Source of the DNA: Valencia hispanica
Taxonomy: Eukaryota > Chordata > Actinopteri > Cyprinodontiformes > Valenciidae
Assembly: GCA_963556495.2 (NCBI GenBank)
Contig: OY747710.1
Coordinates: 34,517,000 to 34,580,999 of the forward strand
Direction: 5' to 3'
Length of the DNA: 64,000 bases
Positions 1-11,498 of the stretch are shown here, piece after piece; the stretch's first letter is position 1; each line of letters begins with the position of its first letter. The translations under genes were made by a program, and so were the position numbers. The notes under the pieces were generated by a model. That model searched no databases, was not told the DNA's origin, and saw nothing but the letters and a program-made list of their open reading frames with translations.

Positions 1-284
1 ATCAACCAGAGTAGCATTGAACAATCTGATGATTAATAATTGACTATATCCGTCTTTGTTGCTTTTTCACACCTTCTCTCTGTCTGTCTGTCTCAGCGGC
101 TCTCTTTCTTCCCCCACCTCTTTTCCCTTCACAAAGATTAGACACAGGCTCCAACATGAAAGCTGCCGACCTGTGTTTGGGTCTGTCACAGGTGATTTTG
201 CTGCTGGTGCCACTGCTCCTCCTTTCAACAGAATATTCTCTCCCTCTCTGGTGTCTCCATGTTCCCTGCCTGCCCCCCCTCCCC

Positions 285-323
285 TCACACAGACACACAC
301 CTATACATACACACACACACACT
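285..323. repeat. (CA)n-rich microsatellite, interrupted
   Basis: Two runs of CA dinucleotides separated by a short interruption, just downstream of a long C/T-rich stretch (about 70-300). This is ordinary simple-sequence DNA. It generates the spurious HTHTHT and VCVCVC residues seen in overlapping reading frames. Confidence 0.85.
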
Positions 324-1592
324 GTTGCTATGGCACCTGCCAGGTCACCACAGAGACCTTCATATCTCCACTCATCCTGTGGTTCAAGCGGAGTGTCGAT
401 TCGATCCAACCCGGCTTCGTGTCAGAGAAAACCAGGAGTAGGACCGCTTGCTGTTAAACACTCCAGAAGTTAACTGGGGTCTCTCTTCCACCTCTTTCTT
501 CCCCTCTCTTTAACTGAACAGAATGACACTTTGTTTTTGACAGTGAAAGATGATATCAATGTTTTTTCTACTTTTACCACAGATATGTTGTAGGAATAAT
601 ATATGTTCATGCCTGTTTTCTTCTCTGTCATCTGTTTCACAATCTCAACCTGTTTAATATTAATCCAAAATGGACAGTTTAAGTGTTTTCTATCGAAGTT
701 TGGATAGTTAAAACAGCTCTAAGCATTGTGCAACCAATTATCTTCCCATGACAAAAACATAGTGAATATGAAGCATCTCCAAGTATCAGAGTTGGACTAA
801 CTTAGCCATTGTAGAGATAAGAAATACATTCCCCTGAAGGCGTTGAAGATACTTTTATGTCTTTGTACATAGGCTGCTAGGACTTGTGGACAACCATCTG
901 ACAGTATTTATTTAGTGATTTATTAGCTCAGTCGAACAATCTTTTTCCACTCAGAGATGAAGGGCTTTTCTTACAGCCTTGTAGGGGGCGATCATGTGCT
1001 GGTTTATACACTGTGTATTCAGAGGAGAAGAAAAGCAAGAACAGAGGTTTTTCACCAGAATATCAAAGCAGTTTTTTTGTCTGAAGTCCACTTTGGTCTT
1101 GCTCCCTCAGACCTGGTGTTAGTTTCAGCCTCCAGGACAAACTAACTGGAGTTATAACCAGTGAAGATCTCAAAAGACTTACCTACAGGCAATTTATTAA
1201 CTGCTTATAACCTTTTAACTGAACTGCAGTCTAAACTCCTGTTTCTTTAGAGTTCAAAGTTTAAAAAGCGAAACATCTGATGCTATGTTTATTCTTTAGC
1301 CATTTCAAAAGGTGTGAATGTATTTGTGTCTTACTGTGCTAATGCTGAAATCTAATTTAAATACAAGATGCATTAAATGAAGATACACATGAAACAAAAG
1401 AATTCCAGTAATCCACCTTAAACACTCAAAGACTCAAATTCTGCAATGTGACATATGTTGCCTTGCACATTATCTACTACCGCTATTTATATCCACAGGT
1501 TTTCACAACACCACCAAATTGTATTAATGAGCTCAATGCCTACTACAGTATAATTGGTGCACAGTTAATACTGACATGATGGTGTATTTGTT

Positions 1593-1627
1593 GCTGTGAA
1601 TGTTTGTGCTGTGAATGTTTGTGCTGT
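1593..1627. repeat. 15-bp tandem duplication (2.3 copies)
   Basis: The 15-mer GCTGTGAATGTTTGT at 1593-1607 is repeated exactly at 1608-1622 and followed by a partial third unit GCTGT. It looks like a short slippage or replication duplication with no coding meaning. Confidence 0.85.
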
Positions 1628-4600
1628 TCAGTCTCTTGATGATTCATGAGCTCTGAGTTGATTTTATTTATAATTTTCCCCTTCAAGAATATAATTAATC
1701 TTTACTAGACTTAGGTTCAAAGTAGGATGCAGTTGCTTTGAGAAAGTGGATTACTATAAATCTCTTATGTTTTCTTTTTTTTAGAGAAACTGAATATCAA
1801 TTTCACTGTTTAACAGTGAACTTAAGTGTTTTTGAATCCTTATAGATATGTAAACTTGTTTTTTATTCACATTTTATTAGTTGTAAGAATGTATTTTCGT
1901 AACTAGTGGTTTATTATCCTAAAATGTTATGAAAGGAATTTTGTCAAATAGAGTCTCCTTACCTCAATAATTTCCCCTCTCTGCATTCGCCCCTTCATCC
2001 AGGATTGTAACATATTATAGGAGAACCTTTTGTAGATGAAGATATCTAGTTCTAAAATTGAAAAGCGTCCTATATTTTCATTGACAGTGGGTTTTTCTTA
2101 ATTTACTGAGGGTTGTAAATTGTAAAAGGGTTTTTAGAAAACTAAGATTGCTTTGATTGAAATTGTGTTGTTCAAGTAATATTTCATTTGACGTTACCTT
2201 TAAAAACCTGTCATGTCATTCACTATCAGATGGCATCTTGTCACAAACCAAGAGATGAGGGCCCCAGTGGATTCACATTCCATTCAGGTATCAGCCCTTT
2301 TCCTGTCTTAGGCCATATGTTACTGCTATTTCTGCCGGTAAAATCACATTTACAACAACCACCAGTGGTTGTTTACAGAAGTTAAAGCTCCTTTGATACA
2401 TCCCTGCTTATGTTTGCATGCTTTTTGGCCCCATAGATAATACATGAGTTTACTTGCTTTTTTTCTCTCCCTAACGAAGGGGAGATGCTGCCATATGCAT
2501 GAAAGAATAAACGAAGACCCAAACTGACAGCACCATCTGCCTAACACAGTTGACGTCAGAAGAATGGCCCCCACTCAACATTTTGCCCGACTCTCAGGAG
2601 GATGCCACATTGTCATCAGTGCTAATACTAAATATTAATAATATGTTGACCCCAAAGTGTTTGGAAATCACTGATGCAGACACATATTGCCCTTCTGAAT
2701 GGCATATGCAGATGTCAGGTGAGCACCACTGGACTGCACTGCTTGGTGTGTGCACACATGCTTGTGGTGCAGTGTTGTGGTGTTTTCCAGTAGCTCAGAG
2801 ATTAGACAACTTCCACTTGGGCTGTCATGAATATTGCATTATTCCACATACCCTCATAGCTCCTCCCTCCCCTTCTCTTTTAGATGCACACACACTTTCA
2901 CACCTCACCATCGGACACTAACTTGCAGGGTTGCAAAAAACCAAGAGCTGCAGGAATAGGAATCACTTGCAATAATTTAACTGCATTCAATAGTAACAGG
3001 CTTGTCAAAATACAAACTGATAGAATAGACTAATAGAACCCTTCAAAACATATTTAAATCAACAATATCTAACTTATCACTCACCCAAAAAGTTTGTTTT
3101 CCACAAAGTTTGTTTACTTAAATGTATGTTTTTAATGTTATTTTAAAGTACAAACCTTTCTGTTATCAAAGTTGACTCCTGCAGTTTATGTGAACAGCTT
3201 ACAGTTAAAAATGTTCATGCTCTTCAACACGTGGGAATTACAAAAACCGCATCCACAGCCATTCCTGATGGATTTCTCAGACCTTACATGCAGTAACTCT
3301 CCAGACACTAGATGCATTTCACCTTGGCAACTGCTCTGATTGCATCTGTTTGCCTCCCATACATCTTTATTAGTTTGCAACTGATTGGGACACTGCGGGA
3401 AGTCACTTGATGAGAGGCACCGTGTCAGTGAGACTGATTTATTCTCAGCATTTGCTTGGCTTCCGTGCCAGCTGACCCGGTCTAACCCACTCCCTCGCTC
3501 TGTAACCTCTGTGCTCATGGACCCCAAAATCTTGGACAGCTTTGCTTACCCTCAGAATAGGACTCATCCAACCAATGTATAGTAACTTTATATGTGAAAC
3601 ATGGCCCTTGGGTCATTTCATGGATACACGATTGAATTTTGTCACAAATGCAAGTTGATGGTGAAATGACTTATTTTGCATGCCATCAGCATAAGGAAGT
3701 TTCTGCTGACATTTTGACCATGAGTTATAGCTGCATAAACAACCCATCACTTTTGCATTAATCTGCAGATCACAAGTCGGTGCCTATGCACAGCACGTTT
3801 CAGATGATTCACAGAAGAGTGAAAAGCAAAGGTAATAAGTCAGTGATAATGTGGAGAAGACAGCTTGGGTATAGCTGAGTTCATGTTGCTAAAACTGTTG
3901 AGTATTATACTACTAAGCTGTTACAATTGTAGAGCAGCAAGCGAGACATTCAGGGAGCAATGCTGTCAATTACTCATTCTTAATTGTGAGATTTCATTGT
4001 GCATAATATATGTATTGTATATAACTATATGCTTATATTTTGACTGTACATTCTAGATGCTCTGCTGCTTTTAGCAAATTTCATTAGTTACCAATTTCTC
4101 TTTAGTCTTGTCTTTATTTTATTCATTTATTTATTTTTGCAGTTGAGTGTCCTAACTAAATTTGTTTTGTTATATGTTTGATTATTTAACCCTAGAATTC
4201 TTTTGGTTTCTGAAATGCTGTATATCTTTAGGATTTGTTTAAATGGATTTATTTGTAAACACACTAACTTTTTAATGATTTATTATTATTTTGGCAGGCA
4301 TTGTATCCCTTCTAAAAACCTCCTCAACAAGCCTCACCTTCAGAACACTTAGTTATCAGCAGAATGTTTATTTGTATTTTTGTAATGAAGGCAAACAAGT
4401 ATATTTCATACTTTTGCATTCAGTTCTTCACAAGAGATGCAAATATCAGCAAGTTCACAAATGCCCATTTGGGTCACTGCAAAAAGCCTTTAAGTAGCCT
4501 GCTTAATGTAACCTTTTCAGGCTTCTAGGCAGTCTTCCGATTAACTGCTGCAACTCACATGTCTGAGATGCATTTGTTGGCACATGGCAGTGGCAGACAC

Positions 4601-5382
4601 AAAAGCATGGATGGGTGTCAGCTTTTAATTGTAACTGTCTTGCAGAATGGGTGTTGTTTTAATATCCTGTATAGATTTTTATGTAATACACTTACTTGTG
4701 CAAGGCAGCCTCAAGCAAGAATCAATTCAGCCCAAAGGATTCTGTCCTCCTCCCCTTTTGTTAAAAGCCAATCTTGTTTTAATGATGCATGAAGAAATAT
4801 TCAAGCATTGACATTTTGCTGTCAGGTTTCTTTAGAAAAATCAATTAAGATAATACAGCTTTGACCTAGTTATCCAGTTAATGCTTATTAGGGATGTAAT
4901 ATGATTTACTGTCAGTATTTATAATTCTTTGCATCTCATCCCATTAGCCCTGTGACTGTTTCATAGAGTGCTGTACAATGGTCATTTCTAGGAAACTACA
5001 GTTGCAGGGAGCAGATAAAGTGGAGTGGAAAGGAGTAATGACATTGATTGGGATTGGTGGGCAGGTTAAATGCGAGCCCCTCAGGCATTCTCTTTCTCTT
5101 AAGCTTTCACACTGTCTTTCTCTTCATGTATTTTTCTCTTAAGCTAACCACAAAATGATAGACTATAGGAATACACCTGCAAAGTGACACATTTATTAGG
5201 GTCCATAAACCCATTTGATAGTTATCAATGTATGAGTTATCAATGTTGGCTACCTGTAATGCCAAGACATTTAACTGAAGAAGGATATTAGATTGATTTT
5301 GTCCTTCCCAACATTCTTGACTTTCATTGCAGGGTAACATAAAGTGACAGCAGCCCAATCGTTTTACCTAGTCTGTGTCACT

Positions 5383-5455
5383 GGATGCTCTGATCAGGGA
5401 TTTTTGGGATCTCGTCAGATCTCAATATCTAGTTTTAAATATCTGCCAATACTGC
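5383..5455. repeat. Possible hAT-type dispersed repeat fragment
   Basis: The alternation of GATC-containing phrases (CTGATCAGGGATTTTTGGGATC followed by CAGATCTCAATATC and ATCTGCCAATACTG) resembles an abundant teleost hAT-derived terminal sequence that I recall as a degenerate GATCGG/CGATCT pattern. No partner terminus or target-site duplication was identified, so this is a weak, memory-based call. Confidence 0.22.
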
Positions 5456-5929
5456 TTTTTTATTATTTTTTTGCATTAGATTGTTTTAAACTAAAGTAAA
5501 AAAGTAATAAACGCAGGATTATTAAAATAATATATTTTTTAAACTTTGTGTGTGGTGGGATGGGAGAGGGGCCCACAGTAACACCACCTATATGATTTAG
5601 GTCATAGTCTCCAAAAACAACAAAACACATAACAAACCTCTAGCATGTATTTTCTCCTTCTGAGTGCAAAAATGTCTCTGAAGAACGTGATCCTGCAGCC
5701 ACATTGTCCACTGAGTGCACTTCCAATTACAAGCTTTTCCAGTCTGTTTAAATACCAAGTAATCTGCCACATCTAAAAAAACACATCCATTTACCTAGTT
5801 GAAATATCTTTATAAGTAGAATTTATGTGTAATGTACAGTCATATTCATTACAACAGAATTTTATTGCAAATTTTTTTTCAGTAACTCATTTTCCTACAA
5901 GAAATCATTTTAGTCGATTATTACATACA

Positions 5930-6045
5930 GACTGCTATTTTCAAGCCTTTTTTTTCGAAGTATCATGACAATTTTATGTTTACAGCTTATGAAAACATGT
6001 CATTAAGAATTAGAATAATACATCAGGCCAATAAAAAACAGGTTG
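5930..6045. mobile_element. Tc1-like terminal arm remnant
   Basis: The order of landmarks TTCAAGCC, a T-run, CAGCTTATGAAAAC, TTAGAATAATACAT and CCAATAAAAAA matches the arm of the Tc1-like element at 9841-10055 (TTCAAGCC, GCAGCTTATGAAAAC, TTTGAATATTACAT, AATCAATAAAAC). It is therefore a solitary, degraded inverted-repeat arm of that family. No transposase sequence or opposite arm was found beside it. Confidence 0.45.
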
Positions 6046-6103
6046 CTATTTTAAAAAGGTACTTTTAATCTGACAAAGGAGACTCATTGGGACACATATA
6101 CAA

Positions 6104-6133
6104 TTTTTTGGCTGTAGGTTTTTTGGCTGTAGG
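6104..6133. repeat. 15-bp exact tandem duplication
   Basis: TTTTTTGGCTGTAGG occurs at 6104-6118 and again, base for base, at 6119-6133. A simple tandem duplication at the edge of transposon-derived sequence. Confidence 0.85.
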
Positions 6134-6181
6134 TTTAAACATTCAGTGTAAAAAAAATTACAATTGCAACACAACACAAGA

Positions 6182-6262
6182 CTAGGGGAGCCAAAAACTA
6201 TAATTTTGATAATCGACTGATCACCAGGTATTTTGATGATTAGTCGACTAATCAGATCACAC
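6182..6262. mobile_element. Possible terminus of a nonautonomous DNA transposon
   Basis: The phrases TTTTGATAATCGACTGATC and GATGATTAGTCGACTAATCAG resemble the ATCGATTA/TAATCGAT-rich ends of a common teleost nonautonomous DNA transposon. The segment is internally palindromic around TAGTCGACTA. A second terminus could not be assigned. The call rests on remembered family appearance plus the visible palindrome. Confidence 0.3.
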
Positions 6263-8290
6263 GTAAATTGTAGCTTATCGCAGCATGCAGCTCCACTAAT
6301 ATAACCATCATTAGCTTCTAGCTTGAAGTGTTATCTCTCAGTGTTATGTGCTATCTGAAATTAATGACAATTTAGATGATAGGTCATTCAACAACATTAA
6401 ATAAACTAAATACAAAATTAATCATTGGCATTTGTAATGTTACAGCAAACACATGAATTATGTGTGCTAAGAATAATGAAATTGCAATCTATACTGTTAA
6501 TTTTACAGCTATCAATGTAAGTAATAAAACGAGTGTCTTTGGTCAGAAGCCTCTTTAAATCTGCTGTAATACAGACTGTTTGAGATTCTTCCTGCCCACC
6601 GCCAGGTAAAATCTATAAAGCCAATTTAAAAATTGTGCTCTGAGAAAAAAGTATTATTTTCTTTTCAATGTAATAAAATTAAAAACAGCAGTCTCACAAA
6701 GACACTTAAAAAAGTGTATACTCCAGTCTTTAGTTTTTCATTTAATAGATGATCTCTCACTTTGCTCAGCCTTTTCATAGTTTTTGTGTCCATGCAACCT
6801 ACGGGACCTTCGGCACCTGTCATACACAGAAACAAACATACCAGGTATGTACACTCCGCAACACATTTGTCGGGACCAGGGAGGTATGAAGGAAATTTCT
6901 TTGCAGATCATTCGTAAAACTAAACCTGCACTTTGGCATCTTGTAGACAACAGCAGCAGTGCTGTGCTGTCTGCTCCGTCAATGAAAGGATCAGAATGCC
7001 CACTAGCCAGCAGCTTGTAGAAGACTCCACATTAGAGAAAGGCTGTCATATTCTATGCATCACACCTGTCAGTTTAAGGGTGCCAATTGGACCACCAAAA
7101 AACGATAAAAACAGATATTTTCATCAATTTATGAATGTCCCTCAGATGCCCAGGACAGCACGTGAAAAGTGGACATGTCCAGGGAACACAGGATGTTTGG
7201 TCAACCTACTGTTGATGTTAAAGTTAGCAGTTAATTAGCTTACAGAGGCAACTGTCCCTTTCATTGTTCATTGAACAATTGTTCATGAACTCGTTCATAT
7301 TGTTGATGAATGGGAACTGAACTCACGGTATTTTGTCTGATTAATGTTATAGTGAGCGCACTCATTCTGGCATTTGTGAACGGCGCTCTCTTGCAGTATA
7401 ATTTTGTTCAAGATAGTGCCAGATTTCCATGGAACATTCCGGACAAAAGCCATGGCTAAAACAATATGCAGTAGTGGTCAATGCTCTTTCTGCTGTAATG
7501 ACTATGCTTTTAACAACGGGCCTCAAAAGGGAGTAAACATCAAATCTGGCGAAACTAGTCACCGAGACACACCCCGCAAGCATCATCAAATTACAAAGCA
7601 TGGAGGCAAATTCCACTGATTGCAGCAGCACTTCTTCTGCATCAATGATCTGAGGGCACATGTGGGTAGTTTTGTCAAAAATTGTACTCAAGTAAGAGTT
7701 GCAGTACTTCAGCATATTTTTACTCAAGTAAAAGTAAAAAGTAGCTATCGAAGAAACTACTCAAGAGTAAAAAATATTTAATTAAAAGGCTACTTGAGTA
7801 CTGAGTAACTATTTCATTCTAACATTTGATTTAATATCACGATGCCATCGGACTGACAAAATTATTGCTATGTGCGAATTCTGGTATGCTAAAGACCAAA
7901 TTCAAACAAATGAATAACATATTTACAAAATAAATTGAAGCATGAGAAACATCAATATTTTCTTACAATAAAAACATATGAAACTAATACTTACGGCATA
8001 TAATGTAATAATTACAGTAATACATACGCTGTATTTTAGAACATAAAAAAGTACTTCAATTGACAATGTGTGATCTTTACTGTATGCTTACTGTCTCCAA
8101 ATGGCACAACAGGCTCAGCAGAAAGGAAATAATATTAGAACAAAGCTTGTGTACAAACATGAGGTCTCACTTTAACACAAACTGTAGGTTTCTCTGTGTC
8201 TCTTGCATTTTTGATTAAAATATGTTTGTTCTTTATTCACTGAAGTTGGGTAGAGTATCCAGAAACTTTACTCGGTAAGAGTAGCGATAC

Positions 8291-9067
8291 GTGGTCCTGT
8301 TGGCTTCATCGGAACGTGATCTACAGCTTTCGCTTGAGCGGTTCGCAGCCGAGTGTGAAGCGGCTGGGATGAGAATCAGCACCTCCAAATCCGAGGACAT
8401 GGTCTTGAGCCGGAAAAGGGTGGGGTGCCTTCTCCAGGTCGGGGATGGGGTCCTTCCCCAAGTGCAGGAGTTTAAGTATCTGTGGGTCTTGTTCACGAAT
8501 GAGGGAAAAATGGAGTGGGAGATCGATAAACGGATTGGTGGGGCATCTGCAGTTATGCGGGCGCTTTACCGGTCTGTCGTGGTGAAGAGAGAGCTGAGCC
8601 GAAAGGCGAAGCTCTCGATTTACTGGTCGATCTACGTTCCTACCCTCATCTATGGTCACGAACTCTGGGTGGTGACCAAAAGAACGAGATCACGGATACA
8701 AGCGGTTGAAATGAGTTTCCTCCGCAGAGTGTCTGGGCTCTCCCTTTGAGATAGGGTGAGAAGCTCAGTCATCCGGAGGGGGCTCAGAGTAGAGCCGCTG
8801 CTTCTCCACATCGAGAGGAGTCAGTTGAGGTGGCTCGGGCATCTGGTCAGGATGCCTCCTGGACGCCACCCTGGTAAGGTGTTTCAGGCACGTCTCACTG
8901 GGAGGAGGCCCAGGGGAAGGCCCAGGACACGCTGGAGGGACTATGTTTCTCGGCTGGCCTGGGAGCGCCTTGGGGTTCCTCCCGAGGAGCTGGAACAAGT
9001 GGCTGGGGAGAGGGAAGTCTGGGTCTCTTTGCTTAGGCTGCTGCCCCCACGACCCGACCCCGGATAA
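8291..9067 (+). pseudogene. Rex3 reverse transcriptase C-terminal region (truncated, one internal stop)
   Basis: The frame begins at the post-catalytic part of the reverse transcriptase (VVLLASSERDLQLSLERF). It runs through EFKYLWVLFTNEGKMEWEID, usually YLGVLF in the family, then through KAKLSIYWSIYVPTLIYG and RIQAVEMSFLRRVSGLSL. A single TGA at 8747-8749 follows; the family has arginine there, so CGA to TGA CpG deamination is the simplest cause. The same frame then continues through [29 protein letters not shown] and [12 protein letters not shown] to the natural stop near 9067. The catalytic YADD-type box and everything N-terminal to it are missing, so no active enzyme can be made. No promoter is expected. 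Confidence 0.9.
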
Positions 9068-9077
9068 GCGGAAGAAA

Positions 9078-9164
9078 ATGGATGGATGGATGGATGGATG
9101 GATGGATGGATGGATGGATGGATGGATGGATGGATGGATGGATGGATGGATGGATGGATGGATG
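9078..9164 (+). repeat. (GATG)n tail of Rex3, about 22 units
   Basis: About 87 bases of uninterrupted GATG/ATGG tetranucleotide directly follow the Rex3 stop and short 3' UTR (GCGGAAGAAA). It is the 3' tail typical of Rex3 and may have expanded as a microsatellite after insertion. Its purity supports a young age. Confidence 0.95.
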
Positions 9165-10122
9165 GAGTAGCGATACTTCATATTAATATTACTCAAGTAA
9201 AAGTAAAAAGTCCAGTGAAGTAAAACTACTCATACAAGTAACTTTTTTCTACAAAGTTACTCAAGTAAGTGTTGCTGAGTAAATGTAACTAGTTACTATC
9301 TGCCCTTGTGTTAGGGTAATAGATCGCCACAACATATTGAAAACAAGAACTATGAATTAGTTCATTTTTGGAACGGTGAACTTAGTTAAAAAATAATTAC
9401 AAACTAGGATCTGAACTAGTTCATTTTAAAATGTGTGAAATTAACTTTGAACTACTTCATATAGTAATTGAACTTTCACCACACTGGTATAAGTGGCCTC
9501 AGGTAGATATCCAATACTACTATTATGTCTAATGATGATACAGCATTCACATTCACTAAGCTTTAAAACAATATGTGTTCCCTTTCTGAGAAAGTAAGAT
9601 TACTCTACGACAAGACAGCAGGATCTATGACCTAAATCAAACAACAGTACAAGTTCATCCAAACGTGAATCACTAGACATCTAAATTAAAGCTGTTATCC
9701 ATGGCAGGAACAAATAAAAGTTTTGTATCCCAATGTAGGTCGTTACAGCCAAAGAATGTAACACTTGCTTTAGATTTTAAAAGGTTTCTTTTTTACTTCA
9801 ATGTGACAACAGCTTAAGCTGTAGAAGGTCTACAAGTCAAACTCAAAAAATTTGAATATCGTGCAAAAGTTTATTTATTTCAGTAATTCAACTTAAAAGG
9901 TGAAACTAATATATGTGATAGACTCATCACATGCAAAGCGAGATATTTCAAGCCTTTATTTGTTATACTTTCAATGATTATGACTTGCAGCTTATGAAAA
10001 CTACAAATTAAAAATCCCAGAAAATTTGAATATTACATGAAATCAATAAAACAATGATTTTAAATAGAGAAATGTCGGAACCTCTGAAAAGTATAATCAT
10101 GCGTATGTAGTCAGTACTTGGT

Positions 10123-10368
10123 TTAGGCCCCTTCTGCATCAATTACTGCCTCAATGTAGCATGGCATGGATGCTATCAGGCTGTGTCGCTGCTGAGGTGT
10201 TATGGAAGACCAGGATGATTCAATAGCGGCCTTCAGCTCTTCTGCATTGTTCTGTCTCATGTCTCTCATCTTTCTTTTGGTATGGGGCATTGCCCCATAG
10301 TGGCCAATATTCACAGTGGTGCAGGAGCACACATTCTTGGGTAAGCCGTATTGCGTCATTTTCTGTTG
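10123..10368 (-). pseudogene. Tc1-like transposase, C-terminal fragment
   Basis: Read on the minus strand this gives about 78 residues including KRKMRDMRQNNAEELKAAI, SSWSSITPQQRHSLIASMP and YIEAVIDAEGA. This is the region after the third catalytic acidic residue in Tc1-family DDE transposases (usual motif RKMRDxRPNNxxELKxAI...WASITPxQCxxLIxSMPxRIEAVI). The DNA-binding paired-like domain and all catalytic residues are absent because the LINE insertion or an earlier deletion removed them. It ends next to the left inverted arm, as expected for the 3' end of the gene. Confidence 0.75.
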
Positions 10369-10683
10369 TTACTGTTGCACTCCGTGGAGCTGTTTGATGT
10401 TCAGACTCTCTTGAATTGATCTAGTTTTCTCTGTACTGAGGCCTTTCTAAGTTATTTTAACACGCAAGTACGCTGGCCCCTTTAGTCATAATGGTAACTG
10501 TAATAAATGTAACATTTTTGTAGCTTTGGAGGTGACGGTATCGGAATTAGAGGCCCGACTCTGTGCTGTTGAAAAACCAGCAGATAGCTGAGGCTCATTA
10601 GCCAGCGCGGAGCCAACAAGGACAGAACCCCCTTGCTGTCCTCCAACAGAACCCGCGCAGCTGGGACCTCAGGCCGGCTGCGC

Positions 10684-11347
10684 ATTTTCCATTCTGATTT
10701 ATTATTTAATCCCAGACCAAGTATTGGCTACAGTTCTTTTGAACATCTAAGCCTTAGTTTTCCTCATCCAAGATGCAAAACAATAAGACCACTTTTGTTT
10801 GTGGTTTTGTATAATCCACCAGGCCCTTACTCTCAAATCTTAGATCAGATCTCACATTTTTTATCTGAATTAGTATTAAATACTGATAAGGTCATTATAG
10901 TGGGGGATTTCAATATTCATGTAGACACTGAAAGTGATAGCCTAAATGAAGCCTTTAATGCTATCATAGACTCAATTGGCTTTACTCAAAAAGTACAGGG
11001 ACCCACCCACTCGGGTCAACACACATTGGACCTTGTACTGACATACCACATTGAGTGTGAGGAAATAACAGTCCTCCCACATAACCCGGTTCTGTCTGAC
11101 CATTTTTTGATAACTTTTGAATTTACTTTAACTGACCATCCTAAACCTGAAAAAAAGTTAACTGATAGTAGAGCTTTATCAGACAAGGCTGTAACAAGTT
11201 TTAAAGAATCTGTTCCATTCTTAGTTTCCTCAGTGTCTCAGATTAACACAGTGGAGGTCAGCAGTTTCATCTCTAACCCTTCAGAAATTGATGGTCGGGT
11301 TCATAGCGTTACTTCCTCACTGCATTTTTCATTTGATAGTGTAGCCC
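10684..11347 (+). pseudogene. LINE ORF2 apurinic-type endonuclease domain (partial)
   Basis: The frame is open from the deletion junction to the MITE. It contains IFHSDLLFNPR, FVVLYNPPGPYSQILDQI, the metal-site motif VGDFNIHVDTESDS, THSGQHTLDLVLTY and the catalytic SDHFLITFEF. These correspond to the C-terminal two thirds of the APE-like endonuclease of L2/CR1 LINEs (GDFN, the TLDLV stretch and the SDH box are all present). The N-terminal part with the TETW box, present in copy B, is deleted here. The domain would nick target DNA to prime reverse transcription, but this copy has no RT and is dead. Confidence 0.85.
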
Positions 11348-11353
11348 CCTTAA

Positions 11354-11498
11354 CCCTCTCGCTGTTCTCCTGGGGTCAGAAAGACCCCCGTCTCCGCTAG
11401 ATGCCTCCGACTGCTCTGGTGGGGTCCCGGGGACCCCGCACAATGTTTGTATCCTCCTCCGCTCTGCCTCTGAACACTGAGCCGGGACTGTGGGAAGG
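11354..11498. mobile_element. 145-bp TTAA-flanked MITE (piggyBac-like) inside LINE copy A
   Basis: A GC-rich block is flanked by TTAA on both sides (11350-11353 and 11499-11502). Removing the block plus one TTAA rejoins the LINE frame as APLKKREV, the expected EN-RT linker, so the insertion is exact. The ends read CCCTCTCGCTG and, reverse-complemented, CCTTCCCACAG, an imperfect inverted repeat starting with CC. TTAA target duplication and C-rich termini are piggyBac-like. No coding capacity. Composition differs sharply from the AT-rich LINE around it. Confidence 0.75.

Larger units (their letters stand above)
1..5382. other. Noncoding AT-rich stretch, no gene recognised
   Basis: ORFs here are short, mutually overlapping on both strands and have no recognisable domain or exon structure, so I call none of them genes. 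The first 480 bases are pyrimidine-rich with a CA tract; the remainder is AT-rich with no transposon ends I recognise. Short simple repeats are listed separately. Confidence 0.6.
8291..9164 (+). mobile_element. Rex3 (RTE-clade) non-LTR retrotransposon, 5'-truncated, with target-site duplication
   Basis: The insertion is bounded by a perfect 12-bp direct repeat GAGTAGCGATAC (8279-8290 and 9165-9176). It starts abruptly inside the reverse-transcriptase coding region and ends in a run of GATG tetranucleotides. Rex3 elements are known to end in tandem GATG and to be 5'-truncated by incomplete target-primed reverse transcription, so clade and mechanism agree with what is visible. It lies inside the ACTCAAGTA-type element and is therefore younger than it. 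The reading frame is broken by only one stop, suggesting a fairly recent insertion. Confidence 0.9.
7650..9306. mobile_element. ACTCAAGTAAAAGTA-type nonautonomous transposon carrying Rex3
   Basis: The left part (7665-7815) and right part (9181-9300) share the words TACTCAAGTAAAAGTAAAAAGT, AAACTACTC and GTTACTCAAGTAA, in direct and inverted copies. The outer edges read GGGCACATGTGGGTAG on the left and CTAGTTACTATCTGCCC on the right, an imperfect inverted repeat. This is a familiar, very common teleost nonautonomous DNA transposon. It is interrupted between 8278 and 9177 by the Rex3 insertion, whose duplicated target lies inside it. Family name and superfamily are not certain. Confidence 0.5.
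7255..9482. mobile_element. Outer hAT-like element with GAACTAGTTC-type ends, split by later insertions
   Basis: The left side (7258-7320) is rich in GTTCATGAACTCGTTCAT-type words and the right side (9345-9480) in the complementary words GAATTAGTTCATTTTTGGAACG and CTGAACTAGTTCATTTT. Together they form a degenerate terminal inverted repeat. Between them sit another element (7650-9306) and, inside that, a Rex3 LINE. A short frame at 7404-7617 contains cysteine and histidine clusters (CSFC, then HRDTPRKHHQITKH). These could be the remains of a BED-type zinc finger, a domain found at the start of hAT transposases, but the spacing is not convincing. Boundaries are approximate and no target-site duplication was pinned down. 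Confidence 0.38.

Noticed and set aside
56..457. 133-residue plus-strand frame at the window start
   Set aside because: Driven by pyrimidine-rich and CA simple sequence. Overlaps frames on both strands, and no domain or splice context is visible.
2550..2921. 123-residue frame
   Set aside because: No recognisable domain, unremarkable composition, no exon signals that I trust. Expected by chance in a window this long.
9078..9164. CRISPR-like or minisatellite array
   Set aside because: It is a pure tetranucleotide run without spacers and is explained as the Rex3 tail.
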